A DNA stretch of 35,934 nucleotides from DATLFA01 sp039934635. GTDB lineage: Bacteria; Actinomycetota; Acidimicrobiia; Acidimicrobiales; WLNW01. The stretch spans positions 1 to 35,934 of the forward strand of contig JBDTLT010000033.1 in the NCBI GenBank assembly GCA_039934635.1, in the 5' to 3' direction. A model generated the notes under the pieces. The model ran no database searches. It saw nothing but the letters and a program-made list of their open reading frames with translations, and was not told the origin of the DNA. The translations under genes and the position numbers were made by a program. Shown here piece by piece: positions 15,774-23,683 of this stretch; positions within the stretch are counted from its first letter, which is position 1; every line of letters starts with the position of its first letter.

Positions 15774-16193
15774 GTGATCGACGAACCGGCGCGCAGCATG
15801 GCGCAAGAACCCAATTTCGCCGCGTTCACCACGATGCTGCCCAGCGGCCAGCCGATGACCCACGTCATGTGGGTCGACTGCGATGGTGAACACCTGTTGA
15901 TCAACACCGAGACGCATCGCGCCAAGTTCCACAACGTCGAACGCAACCCGCTCGTCTGCGTGACGATCTGGGACCGCAACGATCCGTATCGCTACGCGGA
16001 GGTGCGAGGCAGAGTGGTCGACATCATCAAAGGCGCGGTCGCTCGCCAACACATCGACGAACTGAGCATGCGCTACGTCGATCACCCCTATCCGCCCGAC
16101 AAGATCGGCGAACGGGTCATCCTCAAGATCAGCGAGGAACGCCAGCGCGTGAAGACACTCGGCGGCGAACCACCGCCCCCCGCCAGTATCTAG
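15774..16193 (+). CDS. PPOX-class (F420-dependent) oxidoreductase-fold protein
   Basis: 139 aa from a GTG at 15774, chosen for GGAG at 15765-15768 and because sequence similarity to the split-barrel fold begins soon after. Recognisable elements are 'FAAFTTMLPSGQPMTHVMWVDCDGEHLLINTETHRAKFHNVERNPLVCVTIWD' in outline and 'YAEVRGRVVDI', typical of pyridoxamine-oxidase-like proteins that bind F420 in actinobacteria ('Rv1155-like'). The Thr/Lys-rich strand 'TETHRAKFHN' corresponds to the cofactor phosphate-binding region. It probably reduces a small substrate with F420H2, but FMN cannot be excluded. Its TAG overlaps the stop of the opposite-strand small gene at a shared CTAG (16190-16193). Confidence 0.88.
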   Translation: MIDEPARSMAQEPNFAAFTTMLPSGQPMTHVMWVDCDGEHLLINTETHRAKFHNVERNPLVCVTIWDRNDPYRYAEVRGRVVDIIKGAVARQHIDELSMRYVDHPYPPDKIGERVILKISEERQRVKTLGGEPPPPASI

Positions 16194-16411
16194 GCGACGC
16201 GGCGCTGCACCGTGTGGTGTTCGACGTCCAGCCGGTCCGCCCCGCCGACGCTGCCGTCGGCGCGGTGAAGGCGGGCACGGATCGTCCGCACGTACGCCAA
16301 CGACTCGGCCTTGCTGAGGCGTCGCAGTGGACGCTCGGCTACGACCGGCTCGAAAAGCTGCGGGGCTTCGCCCTCGTACTCAATTCGTGAAGGTGACGTT
16401 TCCACGAGCAC
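16190..16411 (-). CDS. Small uncharacterised protein, 73 aa
   Basis: A GTG start at 16411 has GGAG seven bases upstream on the minus strand. The product is mixed-charge, with the sensible segment 'RPLRRLSKAESLAYVRTIRARLHRADGSVGG', one likely amphipathic helix, no signal peptide and no membrane segment. Its stop shares CTAG with the F420-type gene on the other strand. I do not recognise the family. Support comes from the well-placed ribosome site, high GC3 and the otherwise empty 300-bp gap; it remains tentative. Confidence 0.5.
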   Translation of the reverse strand: MLVETSPSRIEYEGEAPQLFEPVVAERPLRRLSKAESLAYVRTIRARLHRADGSVGGADRLDVEHHTVQRRVA

Positions 16412-16497
16412 GCTCCTACTCCGACGCGCTCGTACCCCACGCGGGCGGCTGCCCAAACCTCTGGATTGACCCTCGCCAGGCTGGGTAACGAGCGGGT

Positions 16498-16731
16498 ATG
16501 CCAACTACCGCCAACCCCCGTGCCCCGATCCCCGACAGCGCGGTATCCCCGCCCCGACAGCCGATCCCGGTGCCCCACAAATCGTCTACCGATCAGGACG
16601 ATCAGACCGAAAGCGATCAAACCGACGAACGGTCCGACACCGAAGCGGCCCGCCCCGTCGACCCCCTGGCTCCCGGTGGGTCGCTGTTCGACGAAGACGA
16701 CGACGCCATCGAGCCCAACGAACCCGCCTGA
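16498..16731 (+). CDS. Small Pro-rich/acidic uncharacterised protein, 77 aa
   Basis: The first half is Pro-rich ('PRAPIPDSAVSPPRQPIPVP'), the second strongly acidic ('DQDDQTESDQTDERSD', 'LFDEDDDAIEP'), with no cysteine, signal or membrane segment, so it is probably disordered. Codon third positions are mostly G/C in this frame. A purine-rich GAGCGGG precedes the ATG closely, giving only moderate support. No family is recognised; it could be a false ORF. Confidence 0.4.
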   Translation: MPTTANPRAPIPDSAVSPPRQPIPVPHKSSTDQDDQTESDQTDERSDTEAARPVDPLAPGGSLFDEDDDAIEPNEPA

Positions 16732-16756
16732 ACCGCTCGCACCGCGACCTCGTCGT

Positions 16757-17158
16757 TCAGCCCGCTCGTGCGGCGTTCGCGTTTTCCCGGTCGCTGATGC
16801 TCGCATCCGCGAGTGCTTTGAGATCCGCGTCGGGTGCCTCCTCGATCGCGATGACCGAATTGTCGGCGTGGCGCGACGAGCGCAGTACTTCATCGAGCTT
16901 GCGCTGCATGGCTATCGTCTGACGCGCTTGCGTGTGTTGGATCACGAACACCATCACGAACGTGGTCAGACCAGTGGCGCTGTAAAGGACCATTCCCCAC
17001 CAATCGGGAAATCCGGCCGCGATACCGACGACCAACCAGCCCACCGCCAACACCGCCGCAGCGGTGCCGGCCCCCGAGTGGGCCACGCCGTCGCCGACGC
17101 GATGCAGCGCTCGGCTGCTCAATTGACGCTCTTGCCATCCCGGGGAGTGTGTCGACAC
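16757..17158 (-). CDS. Low-affinity iron permease-like membrane protein
   Basis: 133 aa from GTG 17158; an upstream in-frame GTG at 17227 would add 23 polar residues, but the shorter form fits the family and has GAGG just upstream. Two membrane helices, 'AAAVLAVGWLVVGIAAGF' and 'MVLYSATGLTTFVMVFVIQHTQ', are followed by 'AIAMQRKLDEVLR' -like cytoplasmic sequence and 'NSVIAIEEAPDADLKAL', matching the bacterial low-affinity iron permease family (PF04120 type) where 'IQHTQNRD..A.Q.KLDE' is conserved. In bacteria an iron-transport role is not well established. It is divergent from the acyl-CoA dehydrogenase gene. Confidence 0.82.
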   Translation of the reverse strand: MSTHSPGWQERQLSSRALHRVGDGVAHSGAGTAAAVLAVGWLVVGIAAGFPDWWGMVLYSATGLTTFVMVFVIQHTQARQTIAMQRKLDEVLRSSRHADNSVIAIEEAPDADLKALADASISDRENANAARAG

Positions 17159-17236
17159 CGCACCTCGTGTACCCCTGTGCCGCGAGGCCAAACGCTCGAT
17201 CGGCGCCTGAGGCGGCGAATCCCGCACACACCAGCG

Positions 17237-17263
17237 TGTGAGTCGCTGTGAGTGCGCTGTGAG
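17237..17263 (+). promoter_or_regulatory. Three TGTGAG direct repeats at helical spacing upstream of the acyl-CoA dehydrogenase
   Basis: TGTGAG occurs at 17237-17242, 17247-17252 and 17258-17263, i.e. start-to-start distances of 10 and 11 bp, with neighbouring bases partly conserved (the last two are CGCTGTGAG). Direct heptamer-like repeats spaced by 11 bp are the known binding pattern of SARP/OmpR-type regulators, and three BTAD proteins are encoded in this window. The block ends 55 bp before the start codon at 17318. Confidence 0.45.
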
Positions 17264-17317
17264 GAGGTCTTCGGATGATAGCGGCGCATCACCGCATCAC
17301 ATCGAAGGGAATCCCCC

Positions 17318-18499
17318 ATGACCATGCTCGAGAACCGGCCTGTCATTGCACTGGCCGACACCGTGCTCGAAGGCTTTCGCGCAAGGGCGGCCGAAGCCGA
17401 CCGCTCGAACACCTACTTCTACGAAGACCTGGCCGCCCTGCGCGACGCCGGCTACCTGACCGCCGCCGTGCCCGTGCACTTCGGCGGCGGTGGATACGAC
17501 CTCGCCGATCTCGCCGCCGAGCAACGCCGCATCGCCCGCTTTGCGCCGGCCACCGCGCTCGCGCTTTGCATGCACCACTATTGGGTCGGCATCGCGGTCG
17601 AATTCGAACGCGCCGGCGATCAATCCCTGCGCTGGATCCTCGAGGCCGCGGTCGAGGGGAAAGTGTTCGCGGCCGGGCACGCCGAACGCGGCAATGACGC
17701 GCCGGTCGTGATGTCGACCTCGACCGCCGTGCCCGTCGACGGTGGCTATCGCTTCACCGGACGCAAGATGTTCGGGTCGAACGGGCCGGTGTGGTCATAC
17801 CTGGGTGTACACGCACTCGACATGTCCGACCCGACCAAGCCCGTGATCGTCCACGGCTTCGTCGACCGCAACGCCTCGGGCGTCACGGTCGTCGAGACGT
17901 GGGACACCCTGGGCATGCGACCATCGCAGAGCCACGACACGATCCTCGATGACGTGTTCGTTCCCACCGACCGCATCGGCCGCGTCGTGCCCGCGGGCAG
18001 CGACGCCGACCTCTTCCTCATCGCGATGAACGTGTGGGCGCTCGCGCTGATCTCGCACGTCTATCTCGGCATCGCCGATCGGGCGCTGGAGCTATCGGTC
18101 GAGGGCACTCGCACCAAGACATCGGTTGCCATTCCTCGAGGGGCGTACGCGTACAACCCGATGGTCCAACACCAGATCGCCGAAATGGTGCTCGAACTCG
18201 ACGCGGCGAGCGCGACCGCGCAACAGTTCCTCGGCGACTGGCTCGCGGGTGCCGATCTCGGCCAGTGGTGGGCAGTGCGAATCCTGTCGTCGAAGTGGCG
18301 AGCCGTCACGGCGGCCAAGCGCGTCGTCGACACCGCGCTCGAGGTGTCAGGCGGCGCGGGCATGTTCCGCGGCAATGAACTCGAGCGCCTCTACCGTGAC
18401 GTTCGCTGCGGTGGATTCCATCCGGCGAACGACGCGCTGACGCACGAACTCGTCGCGAAGGTCGCGCTCGGGATCGGTCCGGACGAACCGCGCTGGTAA
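17318..18499 (+). CDS. Acyl-CoA dehydrogenase family flavoprotein
   Basis: 393 aa, with GAAGGG at 17302-17307. The helical N-terminal domain ('YFYEDLAALRDAGYLTAAVPVHFGGGG') resembles the entry region of acyl-CoA dehydrogenases; a central beta domain ('GYRFTGRKMFGSNGPVWSYLGVHA') and a C-terminal helical bundle ('KRVVDTALEVSGGAGMFRGNELERLYRDVRCGGFHPANDALT') follow, the latter carrying the FAD-contacting 'GG.G..R...L.R..RD' motif. It may belong to the broad DszC/HpaH-like branch, which includes flavin monooxygenases, so a true acyl-CoA substrate is not certain. It lies alone, six bases from the convergent AfsR-like regulator. Confidence 0.9.
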   Translation: MTMLENRPVIALADTVLEGFRARAAEADRSNTYFYEDLAALRDAGYLTAAVPVHFGGGGYDLADLAAEQRRIARFAPATALALCMHHYWVGIAVEFERAGDQSLRWILEAAVEGKVFAAGHAERGNDAPVVMSTSTAVPVDGGYRFTGRKMFGSNGPVWSYLGVHALDMSDPTKPVIVHGFVDRNASGVTVVETWDTLGMRPSQSHDTILDDVFVPTDRIGRVVPAGSDADLFLIAMNVWALALISHVYLGIADRALELSVEGTRTKTSVAIPRGAYAYNPMVQHQIAEMVLELDAASATAQQFLGDWLAGADLGQWWAVRILSSKWRAVTAAKRVVDTALEVSGGAGMFRGNELERLYRDVRCGGFHPANDALTHELVAKVALGIGPDEPRW

Positions 18500-18505
18500 C
18501 CGGAG

Positions 18506-21421
18506 TCAGAACTCGTCGAAGCTGCGGAGCGCGAGCTCCGCGGCATCGGCGGCGTCGAGGCCGCGCGCGTCGACGGCGGCGGCCTCGAAGGCGATTTCAC
18601 CGAGCCGAAAGCGGAATTCGCTCGCCAAGGTTTCGAGGCGGGCGAGATCCTCGCCGAACAACGCATGTCCATCGGGGGTTGTGCGCACCGCACTCAACAA
18701 CACGGCCGCCGATCGATCATCGCCGAGGCGCGCCAAGAGGTCCGTGCTCGAGCGCAACACCGTCCACAACACCGATGCTTCGCCCCGTGTCCACAGAGGC
18801 AGCAGCCAGCGGTAGTTCTCGATGGCCCGCTCGACTTCACCCTTGCGGACATCGAGCGATGCCAGCGAAGCCCCGGCGACACCGGCGATGAACCACGCTT
18901 CAGCGGCGCGCGCGAGTTCCAACGCTCGTCGTAGTCGCTCTTCGGCGAGCGTAGGGTCGAACACGAGCAACGCCTCGCCGGCGGCATACCAGGCCCACGC
19001 GGCGGCGATTCCCTCACGATGCCCGCCGAATTGTTCGAGCAACCGGTCAGCTTCTTGCGTCGTGCGGGGATCTTTGCCGTACGCGAGACACAACACTGCC
19101 GTTGACTCGGCCTCACTGCGAAAGAGCGTGTCGTGCGGGTCGATGAGTGTCAACGCGTGCCGGTACCAGTCGGCTCCTTCGACCAAGCTCCCCTCCGCCA
19201 GCCCGACCAGGCCGAGACTCACCGCCACGAGCGCGGAGACGGCGCCGGTCCTCTCGATGCTGGCGTCGTGCGCATCGCGTGCCAACTGCGCGAACCGTCG
19301 CCGGTCGCCGCGATTCCACGCCCCTAGTGCGGCGACCCCGAGCGCATCCGCGACCCGGCCGTCCTGCGGATCGGTCGAAACCCTCGCGGCATCCTCGCCC
19401 CAGGTCAATACCTCGCGGCGCATGTGGTACAAGCCGTAGTCGTTGAGGTTGAGCACCAGTCGCAGCAGCCCGTCGGCATCCGCGACGGCGATCAAGTGAT
19501 CGCGAACCGCGCGGAGGTCGACGAAGGCGTCGTCGAGTTGACGCATCACCCCCGCGGGATCAGGCCGGCGCAGCTCGACGCGAAGACGTTCGACGAGATC
19601 AAGGTGGAACCGCGCATGTCGTTCGACCGCCTCGACGCGACCCGGCCAGTCCGACGACTGCTCATTGGCGAACTGACGCACCGGTTCGAGCATCGAGTAC
19701 GTGCCTGCGCTGCGCTGCAGCAACGACCGTTCACTCAACGCGGCAAGCAGGCGACGCGCTTCGGGCACCGGTCGGTCGACGACCGCGGCGGCGCCCTCGA
19801 CCGTGAACGAGCCCCGAAACACCGACAGGCGGCGAAGTGCGTCCTGCTCGTCTCGCTCGAGAAGATCGAATGACCATTGCATCGATGCCATCAACGAGCG
19901 GTGACGGGGAGCGCTGCGGCGACCCGCCGACAAGATACCGATGCCGCGCGCGATCTCGGCGCTGATCTCACCGACATCCATCGTGTGCAAACGCGCCGCC
20001 GCCAACTCGATCGCCAGCGGCAAGCCATCCAATCGCCGGCACAGTTGCACCACCGCGTCGAGTGCACGACCCTCGGCAACGAAACCAGGTTGCATCGCCT
20101 TGGCCCGATCGATGAACAACCGCGTCGCTTCCGACGCGCCCTCTTCGTCATCGGTCGTCGACAGGGGCGCGATCGGAAACAGTTGTTCGCCGTCGACGGC
20201 GAGGCGTTCGCGACTGGTCGCCAACACGCGGACGTGATCGGTCATCGTCACCACTTGCTCGGCCAGCGGCGCCAAGGCGTCGAGGACATGCTCACAGTTG
20301 TCGAGTATCAGCAGCACGCGCCGATGACGCAGTACCTCGGCGATGCGACGCTCGATGCTGACCCCGGCGCGCGACTCGATGCCGAGTTGCGTCGCTATTG
20401 CCTCGAGTGCATTGCTGTCGGAGCTACCGGCGAGCTCGCACAGCCAAACACCGTCGACGAACTGATCCGAGAGTCGCCGACCGGTCTCGATCGCGAGCCG
20501 TGTCTTGCCCACACCGCCGGTGCCGAGCAACGTGACGAGGCGATTCCGCAACAACATCTCGGGCAGCGCATCCAGTTCGCGCTCGCGGCCGACGAACAGC
20601 GACGACTGGCGAGGCAGCAGGGGCGCGCCGATCGCCGGTTCGCGACCAGGCTCACTCTCGCTCGAGGGGCCGCGCGCATCAGGTGCGTCGCCGTTCAAGA
20701 TCGCGTCGTGCCGCGCGCGCAGCTCAGGCGATGGGTCGACGCCGAGCTCTTCGGCGAGCGTCCGTCGGAAACGGTCGAAGACGCGCAACGCGTCGACGGA
20801 CCGGCCCGCGCCGACCAGCGCTCGCATCAGCTGTTCGTGCGGCCGTTCGCGCGTCGGATGCGCCACGGTGAGCGCTTCGAGTTCGGCGACGACCTCGACA
20901 TGGCGGCCGAGATCGATCAATGCCTCGAAACGCTCGTCGTAGCCGCGCAGGCGCAACCCGTGCAGCCGGGCTCGGTCGGCCTGCGCGCGATCGCTGTCGG
21001 CGAGCTCGAGGTACGGCTCGCCGCGCCATCCACCGAGCGCCTGGTCGAGCAGTTGCACCGCGTGCCGCGCGTCCGCGGCCCTCACCGCCGCCGCCTCGGT
21101 GATGACCGTCGCGAACTCGTCCGCGTCGAGACGATGATCGCCCAACTCGAGGAGGTAACCGTCGGCGTGGCGCTCGATCGACAGCGCGGGAAGCGCCTTG
21201 CGCAACCGAAACACGTGCGTGTGCAATGCGGCCGCGTGATTGGCCGGCAGCGCCTCCGGCCACAAGGCATCGGCGAGTCGATCGGTCGAGACGACCCCGC
21301 GGGCGTCGACCAGAAGCGACAACAACAGGCGTCGCTGTAAGCCGCCGGGCGGCGTCGCATCACGACCGTCCTCGCCGAAGACGCGCAGCGGACCGAGTAC
21401 CTGGAACGTCAACACCGTCAT
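18506..21421 (-). CDS. AfsR/SARP-like regulator: BTAD-NB-ARC-helical repeats
   Basis: 971 aa from ATG 21421 (an in-frame start 33 bases earlier only adds a Gly-rich tail). A winged helix (4-95, 'FQVLGPLRVFG', 'LADALWPEALP', 'RLRKALP') and BTAD domain (100-245, 'AVQLLDQALGGWRGEPYLEL', 'LRVFDRFRRTLAEELGVDPSPEL') are followed by an NB-ARC/STAND ATPase with Walker A 'GTGGVGKT' (300-307), Walker B 'LLILDN' (370-375) and 'LATSRERLAVDGEQLFPIAPL', then a long helical C-terminus of degenerate TPR type. The architecture is that of AfsR-type activators of secondary metabolism or of many orphan actinobacterial regulators. It differs clearly from the two other BTAD proteins here. It is divergent from the CHASE-phosphatase gene with 75 bp between starts. 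Confidence 0.94.
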   Translation of the reverse strand: MTVLTFQVLGPLRVFGEDGRDATPPGGLQRRLLLSLLVDARGVVSTDRLADALWPEALPANHAAALHTHVFRLRKALPALSIERHADGYLLELGDHRLDADEFATVITEAAAVRAADARHAVQLLDQALGGWRGEPYLELADSDRAQADRARLHGLRLRGYDERFEALIDLGRHVEVVAELEALTVAHPTRERPHEQLMRALVGAGRSVDALRVFDRFRRTLAEELGVDPSPELRARHDAILNGDAPDARGPSSESEPGREPAIGAPLLPRQSSLFVGRERELDALPEMLLRNRLVTLLGTGGVGKTRLAIETGRRLSDQFVDGVWLCELAGSSDSNALEAIATQLGIESRAGVSIERRIAEVLRHRRVLLILDNCEHVLDALAPLAEQVVTMTDHVRVLATSRERLAVDGEQLFPIAPLSTTDDEEGASEATRLFIDRAKAMQPGFVAEGRALDAVVQLCRRLDGLPLAIELAAARLHTMDVGEISAEIARGIGILSAGRRSAPRHRSLMASMQWSFDLLERDEQDALRRLSVFRGSFTVEGAAAVVDRPVPEARRLLAALSERSLLQRSAGTYSMLEPVRQFANEQSSDWPGRVEAVERHARFHLDLVERLRVELRRPDPAGVMRQLDDAFVDLRAVRDHLIAVADADGLLRLVLNLNDYGLYHMRREVLTWGEDAARVSTDPQDGRVADALGVAALGAWNRGDRRRFAQLARDAHDASIERTGAVSALVAVSLGLVGLAEGSLVEGADWYRHALTLIDPHDTLFRSEAESTAVLCLAYGKDPRTTQEADRLLEQFGGHREGIAAAWAWYAAGEALLVFDPTLAEERLRRALELARAAEAWFIAGVAGASLASLDVRKGEVERAIENYRWLLPLWTRGEASVLWTVLRSSTDLLARLGDDRSAAVLLSAVRTTPDGHALFGEDLARLETLASEFRFRLGEIAFEAAAVDARGLDAADAAELALRSFDEF

Positions 21422-21496
21422 GCCTTCGCCGGGTCCCCGAACACCACCAACCACCGTCCTTCAATACTACGAGGTGACAGCGGTATCATCGGGTTC

Positions 21497-23683
21497 TTGC
21501 GGACGCGACGCGGTCCAGCCAACCGATTCGTCGAACCGCCCGATCGCAGTCTGCGACGGGATCGACTCTTCGCGCTGCTGCTCGTCGGCGGCATTCTCGC
21601 GGCCACCTTGGTGGCGTGGACGGTGTTTCGCGACCGGGAGAATCGCGACGCCGATCGGGCTCGCCAGAACGAGGCATCGGCCCTGATCGGGGGCCTCTCT
21701 GCCGGTTATTCACAGACCGAGGCGGTCCTCGCGTCCGCGAGCGCGCTGGTGGACTCCACCGGCGCGGTCGACGTCCAACGGCTCGAGACGTTCGCCGAGG
21801 TACTGCTGGCACCCGGCCTGGCCGGCGCGTTGGCCTACGAACCGATCGTGGCCGATGACCAGCGCGCACAGTTCGAGGCGACCTACGGGTTCCGCATCAT
21901 CGACCGCGCCCCGGACGGCACCTTCGCGGCCGCACCGCGGCGGGCTGTGTATTTCCCGGTCGCGTTCACGTACCCGCTCGACGAGGCCCAGCGCCGAGTG
22001 CTCGGCTTCGACATCGCACAAGACGCGGGACGCGGCGAGACCGCGCGGCGAGCGCGCGAGCAGGGCAAGGCCCTCGTGACACCCGTCGTCAACCTTGCGC
22101 CCTCCAACCGATCGGGTTTCTTGATCTTCCAGCCACTCAAACGGCCGGACGGTCAGGTGGTGGGGTTCATTTCGATCACATACCTCGGCGAAGCGGTCGG
22201 CAAGTCGATCGCGTCGGGGCTTCCCGCCGGCACGCGGCTGCGCATCGTCGACGAAGGTGCCGAGCTGTACCACACCGCGCAAACCCCGCGTAGCAACTCC
22301 GTGGAGGAGCTTCCGATCGGCGGTCGCACATGGCTGATCGGTTTGGACATCCCGGTCGCGACCTCCCGCACGCTGTCCACCGCCATACTCGTGAGCGGAT
22401 TGGGCCTGACCGCGTTGACCGCACTGGCCGCATGGCTCTCGCTGCGCCATCACCGCTCTTTGCTGCTCAGCCGGCAACAGATTGCCAATGAACGCGATCT
22501 GGCTGCCGTGCTCGCAATGGCCGTGACCGCCTCCGAGGTGGTCGCCACCGCGGCCGAGACCATCCCGGCGATCGCGCCCGCGATGGCCGTGAGCATCGGG
22601 TTGGTCGAGGACCGCAATCTCCACATCCAACACAGTCCCAATCTCGACCCGGTGCTCACGCAACGATGGGCGGTCATTCCCGTCGACTCAGGCACGCCCT
22701 TCGGGGACGCCGTTCGCACTGGACGATCGATGGTCTTCCGTGATGCTGCTCAGATCGCTGCCGAGTATCCGAATGTGATTCTCGATTCAGTGCGCGCCGC
22801 CAAGGCTCTGGTGTGCAACCCGCTCGCAGTCCGCCAGCAGGTCATCGGAGCCATCGCATTCGGGTACGCGGACGTCCAGGTCTTCGACGACGCGCAACTG
22901 CACTGGCTCGATCAGATCACGGCGATGGTCGCGGGCGCGCTCGAACGCGCCCGCCTCTACGACGCGCAAGAGCAGGTCGCTTTGACGCTGCAACGCGACC
23001 TACTTCCTGGCGCGCTGCCGACATCGGCGACATATGAGCTTTCGGCGGCGTACCGCCCAGGCGTCGCCCTGTCACTCATCGGTGGCGATTGGTACGACGC
23101 CTTCGAGTTGGCCGACGGCGGGCTGGCCATCACCATCGGCGACGTGGCCGGCAAAGGAGTCCGCGCTGCCGCGTCCATGGGCAAGATCCGCCACGTCCTT
23201 CGGGCCTGTGCGGGCGCCTATCGCGAGCCGGCGCTCGTCATCGGCCATGCCAACCGGTTGATCTGCGAGGGCAGTCGCGACGTCTTCGCCACGGCGTGTT
23301 ACATGACCCTCGATGCATCGGGACATTGCCGATTCGCGTTGGCGGGACACCCTCCTCCTCTGCTTGTCGGGGCCAACGGCGCCGCACTCATGAACGCCAA
23401 AGCCGGCCCTCCACTGGGGGTCGACGCGGCGTCGCTCTACACCGAATGTGAATTCGAGATCGGCGACCGCGGCAGTGTGGTGCTCTACACCGACGGGCTG
23501 GTGGAACGGCGCGACGAAGACATCGACACTTCGCTTGCCCGGCTCGTGGAGATTGCCAATCGCATCGGAGACAACGTCGATGCCGAGTCGCTCGCGGCAA
23601 CGATCGGCGACAACGCGCAAGACGACGTGGTGGTGCTCGTCGTGCGATCGCAGCGCACGAGCACCTCGGCGGAGCGCGCCTAA
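21497..23683 (+). CDS. CHASE-GAF-PP2C (RsbU/SpoIIE-type) sensor phosphatase
   Basis: 728 aa with a TTG start. Membrane helices at about 23-44 and 293-316 flank an extracellular CHASE domain (50-285; 'LVDSTGAVDVQRLETFAEVLL', 'ALAYEPIVADDQRAQFE', 'VYFPVAFTYPLDE'). A cytoplasmic GAF domain (about 345-490) and a PP2C-like SpoIIE domain (about 500-720) follow, with metal-binding 'GGDWYDAF', 'GDVAGKG' and 'LYTDGLVERR'. Such proteins dephosphorylate an anti-sigma-factor antagonist in response to an external ligand and so release an alternative sigma factor; no such partner is in the window. CHASE domains commonly detect cytokinin-like or small organic ligands. The stop overlaps the opposite gene's stop by four bases (23680-23683). 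Confidence 0.93.
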   Translation: MRTRRGPANRFVEPPDRSLRRDRLFALLLVGGILAATLVAWTVFRDRENRDADRARQNEASALIGGLSAGYSQTEAVLASASALVDSTGAVDVQRLETFAEVLLAPGLAGALAYEPIVADDQRAQFEATYGFRIIDRAPDGTFAAAPRRAVYFPVAFTYPLDEAQRRVLGFDIAQDAGRGETARRAREQGKALVTPVVNLAPSNRSGFLIFQPLKRPDGQVVGFISITYLGEAVGKSIASGLPAGTRLRIVDEGAELYHTAQTPRSNSVEELPIGGRTWLIGLDIPVATSRTLSTAILVSGLGLTALTALAAWLSLRHHRSLLLSRQQIANERDLAAVLAMAVTASEVVATAAETIPAIAPAMAVSIGLVEDRNLHIQHSPNLDPVLTQRWAVIPVDSGTPFGDAVRTGRSMVFRDAAQIAAEYPNVILDSVRAAKALVCNPLAVRQQVIGAIAFGYADVQVFDDAQLHWLDQITAMVAGALERARLYDAQEQVALTLQRDLLPGALPTSATYELSAAYRPGVALSLIGGDWYDAFELADGGLAITIGDVAGKGVRAAASMGKIRHVLRACAGAYREPALVIGHANRLICEGSRDVFATACYMTLDASGHCRFALAGHPPPLLVGANGAALMNAKAGPPLGVDAASLYTECEFEIGDRGSVVLYTDGLVERRDEDIDTSLARLVEIANRIGDNVDAESLAATIGDNAQDDVVVLVVRSQRTSTSAERA

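Noticed and set aside
16339..16893. A Gly-rich minus-strand frame with a hydrophobic patch over the small-gene gap.
   Set aside because: It conflicts with the low-affinity iron permease-like gene and the 73-aa frame; the Gly/Val pattern is what the opposite strand of Pro/Asp-rich codons gives.
19877..21340. A 487-codon plus-strand frame inside the AfsR-like gene.
   Set aside because: Antisense shadow of the BTAD-NB-ARC protein; Arg/Gln/Leu-rich with no recognisable domain.
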